Under the pieces are notes generated by a model that searched no databases, was not told the origin of the DNA, and saw nothing but the letters and a program-made list of their open reading frames with translations. The translations under genes and the position numbers were made by a program. From Halomonas sp. LR3S48 (GTDB taxonomy: Bacteria > Pseudomonadota > Gammaproteobacteria > Pseudomonadales > Halomonadaceae): a stretch of DNA of 64,000 nt. The DNA lies in NCBI RefSeq assembly GCF_025725665.1, contig NZ_CP107009.1:3720001-3784000 (forward strand), in the 5' to 3' direction. Positions 16,623 to 24,842 of this stretch are shown piece by piece. Each line of letters opens with the position of its first letter. The first letter of the stretch is position 1.

Positions 16623-17396
16623 ATGAAAAGGACAGCAATTGCCATTGCGGTAGGTGCCCTGAGCACCGGTCTGAGTCACGGACTTCTGGCACAGGAGACC
16701 CAGGACGAGGAGACTCAACCGCTGACCGAACAGCAGCAGACGAGCGAAGATAATGCTCAGAGCCAGTCGGGCAGCCAAGCCGAGGTTCGCGTCGAAGAAG
16801 AACCGGCCGATGTGAATGTCGAGCAGGAGCCGGCCGAGGTTCAGGTCGAGCAGGAGCCGCCCGATGTGACCGTCGAACAGAATCCACCCGAGGTTACCAT
16901 CGAACAGCAGGACCCCAACGTCACAGTGGATCAGGCCGAGCCCGACGTCACGGTCGAGGAAACAGGTGAGGCCGACGTCGAGGTCCAACCCGCCGAAGAG
17001 GCCGAAGCCGAGCTGCGTGATCCGGAGGAGCAGGAGCAGCAGGACGAGGCTTCTCAGGAACAAGCCTCTCAAGGCAATGATCTGATGAGTATGGAGGTCA
17101 GCGAACTCAAAGGTCAGACCGTCTATAGCCGGGATGACGACGAAGAGATCGGTGACGTCGAACGCGTGGTTCGCGACACCCAGAGCAACGACACCTATGT
17201 CGTGATTTCCGAAGGAGGCTTCCTCGGCTTCGGCGAGAACGAGATGGGCTACCCCGTCGACGAACTGGAGATCCGCAGCGAGGGCGAGCTGGTGGTATCG
17301 TCCAGCGATAGCGGCGAATCCGGCGACTACGGTAGCGACCAGTATGAGGAAGTCGATGACAACCAGACCCTGCAAGAGGCCATGCAAAGCAACTAG
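16623..17396 (+). CDS. Exported acidic repeat protein with C-terminal PRC-barrel
   Basis: The protein has 257 residues. A Sec signal peptide covers about residues 1-24 (ending LLA-QE). An acidic Gln/Glu-rich segment follows, then eight near-perfect nonapeptides between residues 55 and 127 of the form V-x-V-E-Q-x-P-x-[DE], one of them 10 long. The PRC-barrel domain is at about 155-225 (LKGQTVYSRDDDEEIGDVER through GYPVDELEIRSEGELVV), and the tail is acidic and Ser-rich. The start has AAGGAG 7 bases upstream. The protein is extremely acidic, as expected for a periplasmic protein of a salt-tolerant organism. The role is unknown; PRC-barrels usually mediate protein or RNA contacts. Confidence 0.82.
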   Translation: MKRTAIAIAVGALSTGLSHGLLAQETQDEETQPLTEQQQTSEDNAQSQSGSQAEVRVEEEPADVNVEQEPAEVQVEQEPPDVTVEQNPPEVTIEQQDPNVTVDQAEPDVTVEETGEADVEVQPAEEAEAELRDPEEQEQQDEASQEQASQGNDLMSMEVSELKGQTVYSRDDDEEIGDVERVVRDTQSNDTYVVISEGGFLGFGENEMGYPVDELEIRSEGELVVSSSDSGESGDYGSDQYEEVDDNQTLQEAMQSN

Positions 17397-17445
17397 GCAT
17401 AGGCCGTAAGGTCCAGGTCATGGCTTCCATGGCCATGCAAGATAA

Positions 17446-17469
17446 AAGGCGCGGCTTCGGCCGCGCCTT
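17446..17469. terminator. Shared bidirectional terminator
   Basis: A perfect 10-bp stem, AAGGCGCGGC with GCCGCGCCTT, is closed by a TTCG tetraloop. It lies between the convergent PRC-barrel gene and wrbA. On the minus strand it is followed by TTTTATC, so it is strongest for wrbA. Confidence 0.85.
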
Positions 17470-17495
17470 CTCGTATCTGCTTGGCTGTTCACGGC

Positions 17496-18092
17496 TCAGG
17501 CCGCGAGCTTGACCGCGACCTCGGCCACGCTCCTGCCCTGCATTCTGGCCAACTCCAGCTCATGTTCGGTTGGCTGGCGCGAGCCGTCGGGCCCGGCAAG
17601 CGTCGATGCCCCGTAAGGCGAGCCACCCTGCACGCTCGATATGTCGAACTGCGACTCGAGGCCATAACCGATCGGTAGGATCAGCATGCCGTGATGCGCC
17701 AGCGTGGTCCACGAGGAGAGAATGGTGGTCTCGTTGCCGCCACCGGTGCCGGTCGAAGTGAAGACGCTGCCCACCTTGCCACGCAGCGCGCCCTTGGCCC
17801 ACAGACTGCCGGTCTGGTCGAGGAAAGTGCGCATCTGCCCGGTCATGTTGCCGTAACGTGTTGGCGTACCGAAAATTATCGCATCGTAGTCGGCCAGTTC
17901 CAGAGGCTTGGCCTCGGGAGTATCGAAGGTCTTGCCGCCGGCCTTGGCAAAGGTCTCCGGATCCATGGTTTCGGGTACGCGCTTGATCGCGACTTCGGCT
18001 CCCTCCACCTGACGGACGCCTTCGCCCACGGCCTTGGCCAGGGTGTCGATATGGCCATACATGGAGTGGTAAAGCACGAGTACCTTGGTCAT
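17496..18092 (-). CDS. wrbA: NAD(P)H:quinone oxidoreductase WrbA
   Basis: This is a 198-residue flavodoxin-like protein, the same length as E. coli WrbA. The FMN phosphate loop is [12 protein letters not shown] (about residues 8-19). [20 protein letters not shown] and [16 protein letters not shown] are WrbA signatures. It reduces quinones by two electrons with FMN. The start [10 protein letters not shown] is chosen because GGAGG lies 6 bases upstream; the frame is open ten codons further. Confidence 0.95.
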   Translation of the reverse strand: MTKVLVLYHSMYGHIDTLAKAVGEGVRQVEGAEVAIKRVPETMDPETFAKAGGKTFDTPEAKPLELADYDAIIFGTPTRYGNMTGQMRTFLDQTGSLWAKGALRGKVGSVFTSTGTGGGNETTILSSWTTLAHHGMLILPIGYGLESQFDISSVQGGSPYGASTLAGPDGSRQPTEHELELARMQGRSVAEVAVKLAA

Positions 18093-18206
18093 CTTGCGCC
18101 TCCTTTCTTGATTGCCGTCCAAACGCCGGCACCGCCAGCGAGTGTCTACAGCATAGAAAGGAAGGCGACGAAGAAAAGCGAAGCATTTCGTCCGCGTGTT
18201 TCGAAT

Positions 18207-19103
18207 TTATCGTCGCGCACGCTGCCAGCTTCCGGTGAGCACTCGCACCTTGCCGGAGGCAAGATTGTCGCGCAGGTTGCGCCCCATCCGGGTAAAGTCG
18301 CTGCCGAAGATCAACGCCGGCCCCGGCGGCACAATCGCCTCCCGAGCGGATTCGTCGGGTCGGCTCTCGCGCCGGCTGTGTTCCTGGCGCCAAGCCAGGG
18401 CGGCATCGGTGACGTCCTCCACCGCGAGCGGTTCGAAGCCGGCCATCGCCATGGCACGCTCGAGCTGCTCCCGGCTTCGCAGGTGGCTGGTTGCCGGGGT
18501 ACGCGCCCAGGGCACCGGCAACATCAATGGCTCGGGGTTGTCGCCCGCCACCAGTTCGTGCAGCAGCACGCGGCCACCCGGCATCAGCAGGCGTTGCCAC
18601 TCCGCCAGCACCCGTGGCACGTGCGGCATGTTCATCAACGCATGCTGGCACCACACTGTGTCGACGCTGCCCGCCGTCAGCGGCACGCTGGCGGCATCGG
18701 CACACAGGAAGCGTGTGCGCCCGGACAGCCCGGTGGCCGCGCTGAGCCAGTTCGCCGCCTCGATGAAGGCTGAGGTGATGTCGACCCCGACCACGTCACA
18801 GCCAAACTCGGCGGCCAGCAACCGGCTGGCACCGCCGGTACCGCAACCAACGTCGAGCACCCGCTGGCCGTTGGAGAGTTCGCCTAGTACTGCCAAGGCA
18901 CGGCTGGCGCTGCGCCCGCCGAGATGCAACTGGTCGATCCCGGCCACGTCGTCGAGATTCAGGCAACTCGGGTCGCATCCCGCAGCCCTGAACGCCTCTT
19001 GCAGCCTCGCCAGCAGGGCCTCACCTGCGCTAGCGCCATCGTAGTGCACATTGAGCCGCTCGACGTAGTCGTCGACCCCCGGCTCGGCTCGATCGTCGGA
19101 CAT
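18207..19103 (-). CDS. Class I SAM-dependent methyltransferase
   Basis: The protein has 298 residues. The SAM loop VLDVGCGTGGASRLL is at about residues 82-96, preceded by DQLHLGGRSAS, a segment resembling sarcosine/dimethylglycine-type and related small-molecule N-methyltransferases. Motif II (CADAASVPL) and a post-motif (LMPGGRVLLHEL) are clear. The residues after about 200 are not recognisable. It might make or modify an osmolyte, but the substrate is unknown. AGGAG precedes the start. It is divergent from astE. Confidence 0.83.
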   Translation of the reverse strand: MSDDRAEPGVDDYVERLNVHYDGASAGEALLARLQEAFRAAGCDPSCLNLDDVAGIDQLHLGGRSASRALAVLGELSNGQRVLDVGCGTGGASRLLAAEFGCDVVGVDITSAFIEAANWLSAATGLSGRTRFLCADAASVPLTAGSVDTVWCQHALMNMPHVPRVLAEWQRLLMPGGRVLLHELVAGDNPEPLMLPVPWARTPATSHLRSREQLERAMAMAGFEPLAVEDVTDAALAWRQEHSRRESRPDESAREAIVPPGPALIFGSDFTRMGRNLRDNLASGKVRVLTGSWQRARR

Positions 19104-19309
19104 GGTGGGCTCCTGGCCATGATGGGTATGGGCTGGTGCCAGCTTAGGCTAGGCATGGCCCTGACCCCATTGGCCAAAGGTCGGCTCGCCCAGTTTCAAT
19201 ATCGCACCCGGGCTTTCACCAGCCCGACGCACGATCTTGCGATGTCGCCCCCTGCACAGGATGGTGGCCAAGGTCTCATCATCGTACTCACAACCGACCC
19301 GGACATCCC

Positions 19310-20296
19310 ATGCTGTCGGAATGGATCGAACTCAGCCTGGAAGACACCACGCCCAAGTCACGTAGCGGCAAGCTTCCCGGCGGTACTTATGCCCTGCACG
19401 CGGCAGGCATTCTCGAACTGACACCCGCCGTACGACGCGACGATGCGCATGCCTGCGTGCTCTCGGTCGGCATTCACGGCAACGAGACCGCCCCCATCGA
19501 ACTGCTCGGCGAGTGCCTCGCTCGACTCGAAGCGGGCCTGCTGACGCTCGGCGCACCGGTACTGGTGATCCTGGGCAACCTCGAGGCGATCCGCCGCGCC
19601 GAGCGCTACGTGAGTACCAACCTCAACCGACTGTTCCGTCGCGACCTGGACGAGAACGGCATGGAGCCGGACCGCGCCCGTCTGCTGATGCGCACCGTGG
19701 ATGCCTTCTTCGCCGGCCACCCCGGGCAAGAACGCCTGCACTACGACCTGCATACGGCGATCCGTGACAGCCGCTACCCGCGCTTCGTGGTCGAACCCTT
19801 CGCCGATACCGCCACCCATCATGAACAGTGGCGCTGGCTGGCGGCGGCAGATATCCAGGCGGTACTGCACCAGCATCAGCACAGTTGGACCTTCTCTCAC
19901 TATTCCAAGCATTATCATCAGGCCCAGGCCTTCACCCTGGAACTGGGGCGCGCCCTGCCCTTCGGTCACAACGAGCTCGCTCCGCTGGCGCCCATGGCGC
20001 GGCTGCTCGAGGCGCTGCTGGAAGGGCGCAAGCCACCAGACGACGCCCCTGAACGCATGAAGTTCTTCCGTGTGGCCCACGAACTGATGCGCCACTCCGA
20101 CGACTTTCGGCTGTGCTTTGCCGACGACACGCCGAACTTCACCGAGTTCGCGCCCGGCTCGCGGCTCGCGGAAGACGCCGAGGCTGGCCCCTTCGTCGTC
20201 GGAGAGGAACCCCTCAGCGTGGTGTTTCCCAACGCCGCGGTAGAGCTCGGCGCGCGCGCCGCGCTGCTGGCCCGCCCCGCCGCAGCTCCCCATTGA
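19310..20296 (+). CDS. astE: Succinylglutamate desuccinylase
   Basis: The protein has 328 residues in the AstE/AspA zinc peptidase family. The zinc ligands are H56 and E59 (GIHGNETAP) and H148 (YDLHTA), and the general base is E211 (FTLELG). It releases succinate and glutamate in the last step of the arginine succinyltransferase pathway. The other ast genes are not in this window, but the next operon imports basic amino acids, which fits arginine use. The start lacks a strong ribosome site. Confidence 0.9.
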   Translation: MLSEWIELSLEDTTPKSRSGKLPGGTYALHAAGILELTPAVRRDDAHACVLSVGIHGNETAPIELLGECLARLEAGLLTLGAPVLVILGNLEAIRRAERYVSTNLNRLFRRDLDENGMEPDRARLLMRTVDAFFAGHPGQERLHYDLHTAIRDSRYPRFVVEPFADTATHHEQWRWLAAADIQAVLHQHQHSWTFSHYSKHYHQAQAFTLELGRALPFGHNELAPLAPMARLLEALLEGRKPPDDAPERMKFFRVAHELMRHSDDFRLCFADDTPNFTEFAPGSRLAEDAEAGPFVVGEEPLSVVFPNAAVELGARAALLARPAAAPH

Positions 20297-20435
20297 GGGC
20301 CGCAAACGAAAAGCCCAGACATAGTCAAAATTCCAGCAAAAAAATGACGCGTTAAAACAATAACCAGGAGTCTTTTCATGACATTTCCCTTCCACCTCAT
20401 CGACCAACGTCCCATGACACGAGCCTCAGTTCGCT

Positions 20436-20464
20436 CTGACCAAAGCGTCAAGGCCTGTTAGAAT
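20436..20464 (+). promoter_or_regulatory. Sigma70 promoter of the basic amino acid ABC operon
   Basis: The -35 is CTGACC (20436-20441), the spacer is 17 bp, and the -10 is TAGAAT (20459-20464) with a TGT extension just before it (extended -10 form). Transcription would start near 20471, about 70 bases before the ATPase ATG. The rest of the 20297-20435 gap is AT-richer than its surroundings and shows no convincing gene. Confidence 0.6.
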
Positions 20465-20539
20465 CGCCCCTTTTTCGCGCCTGCCCGCTTAAACCGGCCC
20501 GTCGCCCCTGGCGACTCGTCCCGATCTGGAGCCCGTTTC

Positions 20540-21310
20540 ATGGCCGATACCTCGATTCCCCTCGAAGTGCGCAACATCAAGAAGCGCTTCGGCGACACCG
20601 AAGTCCTCAAGGGCCTCTCATTGCAAGCTCGCAAGGGCGACGTCATCACCCTGATCGGAGCCTCCGGCTCCGGCAAGAGCACTTTCCTGCGCTGCATGAA
20701 CTTGCTCGAACAGCCCGACGAGGGCGACCTGATCGTTCACGGCGAGGAGATCCGCTTCAAGCAGACCCGACACGGCCGCGAGCCCGCCGACTGGAAACAG
20801 GTGGTGCGTATGCGTGCCAAGCTGTCGATGGTGTTCCAGAGCTTCAACCTATGGGCGCACATGACGCTGCTCGAAAACGTCATCGAGGCGCCTATCCACG
20901 TGCTTGGCGTGCCACGCAAGGAGGCCATCGAGAAGGCCCGCGCCCTGCTCGAGCGGGTCGGCCTGACCGCACGCGCCGATGCCTACCCGGCACAGATGTC
21001 GGGAGGGCAGCAGCAGCGCGGCGCCATTGCGCGCGCCCTGGCCATGGACCCGGAAGTCATGCTGTTCGACGAGCCCACCTCGGCGCTGGACCCGGAGCTG
21101 GTCGGTGACGTACTCAAGGTCATGCGCGACCTGGCCGAGGAGGGTCGCACCATGGTCGTGGTGACCCATGAGATGGGTTTCGCCCGTGACGTGTCGAGCC
21201 AGGTGATCTACCTGCACCAGGGCGTGATCGAAGAAGCCGGTCCGCCCCAGGACATACTGGTCAACCCCACCTCGCCGCGCCTCCAGCAGTTCCTGGCGCC
21301 GAAGTACTGA
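20540..21310 (+). CDS. Basic amino acid ABC transporter ATPase (HisP/AotP type)
   Basis: The protein has 256 residues. Walker A is GASGSGKST (40-48), the Q-loop lies in MVFQSFNLW, the signature is [15 protein letters not shown], Walker B is [14 protein letters not shown], and the switch His is in VVTHEMGF. It belongs to the polar amino acid uptake subfamily. TGGAG precedes the start by 8 bases. It powers the two permeases that follow at 10 and 1 base spacing. Confidence 0.95.
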   Translation: MADTSIPLEVRNIKKRFGDTEVLKGLSLQARKGDVITLIGASGSGKSTFLRCMNLLEQPDEGDLIVHGEEIRFKQTRHGREPADWKQVVRMRAKLSMVFQSFNLWAHMTLLENVIEAPIHVLGVPRKEAIEKARALLERVGLTARADAYPAQMSGGQQQRGAIARALAMDPEVMLFDEPTSALDPELVGDVLKVMRDLAEEGRTMVVVTHEMGFARDVSSQVIYLHQGVIEEAGPPQDILVNPTSPRLQQFLAPKY

Positions 21311-21320
21311 GGGAGACACC

Positions 21321-22022
21321 ATGCTCGATCTACAAGGCTATGGCCCACGCCTGCTCGAAGGCGCCGGCGTCACCCTGCAACTGGCGGTGCTGTCACTGGC
21401 GCTGGCCGTCCTGCTCGGCCTACTGACCGCCAGCGCCAAGATGTCGCGCAGCTGGCTGTTGCATCGAACGGCCACGCTCTACACCACGCTGATTCGCGGC
21501 GTCCCCGACCTGGTGCTGATGATGCTGCTGTTCTTCGGCGGCCAGATGGGGCTCAACCTGCTTACCGACAAGCTCTACGACCAGTTCGGCGTAGACTGGT
21601 ATATCGATCTCAACGCCTTCGTCGCCGGCGTGATCACCATCGGTTTCATCTTCGGTGCCTACATGGGCGAGACCTTCCGCGGCGCCTTCATGGCAGTGGA
21701 TGAAGGCCAGGTCGAAGCGGCCAAGGCCTACGGCATGGGTTCGTGGCTGGTATTCCGCCGCATTCGCTTCCCGCTGATGATGCGCCACGCCCTGCCGGGT
21801 CTGTCCAACAACTGGATGGTACTGCTCAAGACCACCGCGCTGGTCTCGGTGATCGGTCTCACCGACATGGTGCGCGTCGCCGCCGAAGCCTCCCGCGCCA
21901 CCCACGAGCCGTTCACCTTCCTGATCCCCGTGGCGGCCATCTACCTGCTGATCGCCAGCGTGTCGGAGTGGATCTTCGCCCGCCTGCAGAAGCGCTACAA
22001 CGTCGGCTTCGGGGAGCACTGA
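21321..22022 (+). CDS. Amino acid ABC transporter permease (HisQ/AotQ type)
   Basis: The protein has 233 residues and about five membrane helices. The family N-terminal core (GYGPRLLEGAGVTLQLAVLS) and the ATPase-docking EAA loop (VEAAKAYGMGSWLVFRRIRFPLMMRHALPG) are visible, the latter at about residues 132-162. The length and ITTALVSVIGLTD-like stretch match HisQ. It pairs with the downstream permease as a heterodimer. The ribosome site is GGGAG. Confidence 0.94.
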   Translation: MLDLQGYGPRLLEGAGVTLQLAVLSLALAVLLGLLTASAKMSRSWLLHRTATLYTTLIRGVPDLVLMMLLFFGGQMGLNLLTDKLYDQFGVDWYIDLNAFVAGVITIGFIFGAYMGETFRGAFMAVDEGQVEAAKAYGMGSWLVFRRIRFPLMMRHALPGLSNNWMVLLKTTALVSVIGLTDMVRVAAEASRATHEPFTFLIPVAAIYLLIASVSEWIFARLQKRYNVGFGEH

Positions 22023-22023
22023 G

Positions 22024-22758
22024 ATGGAACAACTGAACCAATGGCTCGCCGCCCTGCTGGATGGCAACGTCATCTTCACCCCGCAGACCCTCGGCTATTA
22101 CTGGACCGGACTGGTCACCACCGCACAGCTGGTGTTCCTGTCGCTGCTGATCGGCCTGGTGCTGGCGGTTCCGCTGGCGATCCTGCGCGGCTCGAAGCAT
22201 CGCTGGATCAAGCTGCCGGTCTACTTCTATACCTACGTGTTTCGCGGCACGCCGCTGCTGGTCCAGCTCTATATCATCTACTACGGCGTGGTGTTCGTGG
22301 ATGGCATCCAGCAGAGCATGTTCTGGCCCCTCCTCAAGGAGGCGTTCTATCCGGCGCTGATCGCCTTCACGCTCAACACCGCTGCCTATACCACCGAAAT
22401 CTTCCACGGCGCGATAAAGGCCACTGCGCGCGGCGAGATCGAAGCGGCCCGGGCCTATGGCATGTCGCCGGGGCTGACGATGCGGCGCATCATCCTGCCC
22501 AGCGCCTTCCGCCGCGCCCTGCCGGCCTACGGCAACGAAGTGATCTTCATGCTGCATGCGAGTGCGATCGCCAGCGTGGTCACGCTGATGGACATCACCG
22601 GCGCGGCTCGCTTCGTCTACGCGCGTTACTATGCGCCCTTCGAGGCGTTCATTTTTGCCGCGCTGATTTATCTGTGCCTGACCTTCATGATCCTCTATCT
22701 TTTCCGCTACCTGGAGAAGCGGCTACTGGCACACCTGAAGCCGCTGAGCGGGAACTGA
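22024..22758 (+). CDS. Amino acid ABC transporter permease (HisM/AotM type)
   Basis: The protein has 244 residues and about five helices. The YVFRGTPLLVQLYIIYYGV segment and the EAA loop (IEAARAYGMSPGLTMRRIILPSAFRRALP) are typical of HisM. It starts one base after the previous stop, so translation is coupled. It is the second half of the transmembrane channel for arginine, ornithine, lysine or histidine. Confidence 0.94.
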   Translation: MEQLNQWLAALLDGNVIFTPQTLGYYWTGLVTTAQLVFLSLLIGLVLAVPLAILRGSKHRWIKLPVYFYTYVFRGTPLLVQLYIIYYGVVFVDGIQQSMFWPLLKEAFYPALIAFTLNTAAYTTEIFHGAIKATARGEIEAARAYGMSPGLTMRRIILPSAFRRALPAYGNEVIFMLHASAIASVVTLMDITGAARFVYARYYAPFEAFIFAALIYLCLTFMILYLFRYLEKRLLAHLKPLSGN

Positions 22759-22878
22759 TCAACGTCAAACAGGCGTTGGAAAAAGCGCGCGCGGGGACTT
22801 TCAGCCCCGGCGCAGCTGCGCTAAATTCAGGCGCGACGTCACCTGATCGGTGCACGAACGAAAACAAGGAACTGAACG

Positions 22879-23643
22879 ATGAAAAAACTGCTGACTGTAT
22901 CCCTGCTGGGCGTCGCCATCGCCGCCGGTACCGCCCAGGCCCGTGACTACGATCACGTACGCTTCGGCGTCGACGTACCTTACGAGCCGATGGAATACCG
23001 CACGCCCGAAGGCGAACTGACCGGTTTCGACATCGAGCTGGGCAACGCCCTGTGCGAAGAGATCGGCGTGACCTGCGAGTGGATCGAGCAGGAGTGGGAC
23101 GGCATCATTCCCGGCCTCTTGTCGCGCAAGTACGATGCGATCATGTCCTCGATGACCATCAACGACGAGCGCCGCGCCACCGTACTGTTCTCGGATGAGT
23201 ACATCACGCCCCCCTCCGCCTGGTTCGCCCCCGCGGATACCGATATCGACGAGCCCAGCACCGAAGCGCTCGACGGCATGACCATCGGTGTGCAGCGCGG
23301 CACCCTACAGGACAACTACGTCACCGATCATTACGGCGACGTGGCCGACATCAGCCGCTACTCCACCGCCGACGACATGGTGCTGGACATGGAGGCCGAG
23401 CGTCTGGACATCGTCTTCCTGGATTTCCCAGTCGGCAAGTCCACCCTGCTCGACAGCGAGGAGCGCGAGTACAAGGTCGTCGGCGAACCCATCACCGAAC
23501 CCAAGGAGTACTTCGGTGACGGCTTCGGCATCGCCTTCCGCCCGCGCGACGAGGCACTGGCCGAGCGCTTCAACGAGGCCCTCGCCACGCTGAAGGAAGA
23601 CGGCACCTACGACGAGATCTTCAAGCGTTACTTCGAAGAGTAA
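22879..23643 (+). CDS. Basic amino acid ABC transporter binding protein, copy 1
   Basis: This is a 254-residue periplasmic type II binding protein with a signal peptide (1 to about 21, TAQA-RD). The ligand site resembles LAO/HisJ proteins: DVPYEPMEYRTPEGELTGFDIELGNALC, then IIPGLLSRKYDAIMSSMTI, then DGMTIGVQRGTLQDNY. The acidic and aromatic residues suit arginine, lysine or ornithine. AAGGA precedes the ATG by 8 bases. The 120-base gap before it holds the perfect palindrome GCGCAGCTGCGC at 22810-22821. A paralogue follows 348 bases later. Confidence 0.93.
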   Translation: MKKLLTVSLLGVAIAAGTAQARDYDHVRFGVDVPYEPMEYRTPEGELTGFDIELGNALCEEIGVTCEWIEQEWDGIIPGLLSRKYDAIMSSMTINDERRATVLFSDEYITPPSAWFAPADTDIDEPSTEALDGMTIGVQRGTLQDNYVTDHYGDVADISRYSTADDMVLDMEAERLDIVFLDFPVGKSTLLDSEEREYKVVGEPITEPKEYFGDGFGIAFRPRDEALAERFNEALATLKEDGTYDEIFKRYFEE

Positions 23644-23655
23644 GCGTACGCATCA

Positions 23656-23682
23656 CCCTTCCCCGGCGTGGCCGGGGAAGGG
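23656..23682 (+). other. Strong stem-loop after binding protein copy 1
   Basis: A perfect 12-bp stem, CCCTTCCCCGGC with GCCGGGGAAGGG, has a GTG loop. It lies 13 bases after the stop. Only TTG follows, so it is more likely a partial terminator or an mRNA-stabilising element than a full stop for the downstream genes. Confidence 0.6.
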
Positions 23683-23746
23683 TTGACAGCCAGGCCGAGC
23701 TGCACGACAGTCGACCTGTCAAACATATCGCATCGGGACCCCGTCC

Positions 23747-23839
23747 ATGATCGATTCCGCCGCCCACATTCGCCAATCGCTCGAGGCCTACCGCTGTTTC
23801 TTCGACAGCTTCTACCTCAGCGAATGGTTCGACGAATAA
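23747..23839 (+). CDS. Candidate 30-residue small protein between two binding-protein genes
   Basis: ATG at 23747 opens 30 codons ending TAA at 23839. The peptide starts MIDSAAHIRQSLEAY and its second half is unusually rich in aromatic and acidic residues (Phe, Tyr, Trp, Asp, Glu). A weak GGGA lies 8 bases upstream. It falls in the 348-base gap between the two binding-protein genes and is not recognised as any family. It could be chance; the base composition does not decide it. Confidence 0.3.
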   Translation: MIDSAAHIRQSLEAYRCFFDSFYLSEWFDE

Positions 23840-23991
23840 GCCCTTCCTGCGGCCTTCCTGGCCGTACCGGCACGCCCGTGCCATCCGGTGCATTTCGGTC
23901 ATCTGACTGACTGCACAGCTGCCGCCCGTGCGCGGCGATCCCATAGCAATCGCAACACACCACAACAAATGCCTTCCCGGGAGGAAGTCTC

Positions 23992-24777
23992 ATGCGTCAT
24001 ATCAACCTGTTCCTGGCCGCCGGCCTGGCCGCCAGCCTGTTCACCGGTGTCGCTCAGGCGAGCGATAACAACGACATTCGCCTTGGCGTCGATGTGCCCT
24101 ACGAACCCTTCATGTACCGCACCCCGGACGGAGAATTGACCGGCTTCGAGATCGAGCTGGGCAACGCCGTGTGCGACTACCTCGAAGCCAACTGCACCTG
24201 GGTTGAGCAGGACTGGGACGGCATCATTCCCGGTCTGCTGGCGCGCAAGTACGACGCCATCATGTCGTCGATGGCGATCACCGAGGAGCGCGCCCAGCAG
24301 GTACTGTTCTCCGAGCCCTACTACACCACGCCGAGCGCCTGGATCACCGCCAACGACCGCGACATCGACGTCGAGGATCGCGAGAGCCTCGAGGGCATGG
24401 TGGTTGGCGTGCAGCGCGCCACGCTGCAGGACAACTACGTCTCCGAGCTCTACGGCGACGTCGTGGAGATCCGCCGCTACACCAGCGCCAATGACGTGGT
24501 TACCGACTTGCGCGCCGGTCGTCTCGACCTGACCTTCATGGACTACCCGGTCGCCGAATCGACCATCGCCATCGACACGAAGGGCAGCGACTTCCAGCGC
24601 ATCAGCGGTTTCATCAAGGAACCCCAGCACATCTTCGGCCAGGGCGTGGGCGTGGCCTTCCGCAAGCGTGACCGCGAACTGGCCGAGCGCTTCAACGAGG
24701 CCTTGGCGGCACTCAAGGAGAACGGCACCTACGACGCACTGATGGAGAAGTACTTCAATTACGATATCAAGCTGTAA
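23992..24777 (+). CDS. Basic amino acid ABC transporter binding protein, copy 2
   Basis: The protein has 261 residues and a signal peptide (1 to about 20, AQA-SD). It is clearly paralogous to copy 1, sharing GVDVPYEP, GELTGF-IELGNA, WDGIIPGLL-RKYDAIMSSM and TLQDNYV in register. Differences sit in the pocket-flanking stretches (PFMYRTPDG for PMEYRTPEG), so ligand preference may differ. GGGAGG lies 7 bases upstream. No second permease set is present, so both copies probably feed the same membrane complex. Confidence 0.92.
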   Translation: MRHINLFLAAGLAASLFTGVAQASDNNDIRLGVDVPYEPFMYRTPDGELTGFEIELGNAVCDYLEANCTWVEQDWDGIIPGLLARKYDAIMSSMAITEERAQQVLFSEPYYTTPSAWITANDRDIDVEDRESLEGMVVGVQRATLQDNYVSELYGDVVEIRRYTSANDVVTDLRAGRLDLTFMDYPVAESTIAIDTKGSDFQRISGFIKEPQHIFGQGVGVAFRKRDRELAERFNEALAALKENGTYDALMEKYFNYDIKL

Positions 24778-24798
24778 CCCGGCCTGAGCCAACCCCGC

Positions 24799-24822
24799 GA
24801 ACGCCGGTGCGAGCCGGCGTTC
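24799..24822 (+). other. Stem-loop between binding protein copy 2 and the IadA-like gene
   Basis: The 9-bp stem GAACGCCGG with CCGGCGTTC has a 6-base loop, followed by ACCTTTCC. It is a possible partial terminator separating the highly expressed binding protein from the downstream peptidase gene. Confidence 0.5.
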
Positions 24823-24842
24823 ACCTTTCCTGAGGAGCCAGA

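Noticed and set aside
20378..20461. 27-codon plus-strand frame with a good AGGAG site before the ABC operon
   Set aside because: It overlaps the -35 and ends inside the -10 of the probable operon promoter, so it would not be in the main transcript. The site is probably coincidental.
23683..23711. TTGACA just after the hairpin as a promoter for binding protein copy 2
   Set aside because: No acceptable -10 at 16-18 bases; the sequence there is GC-rich.
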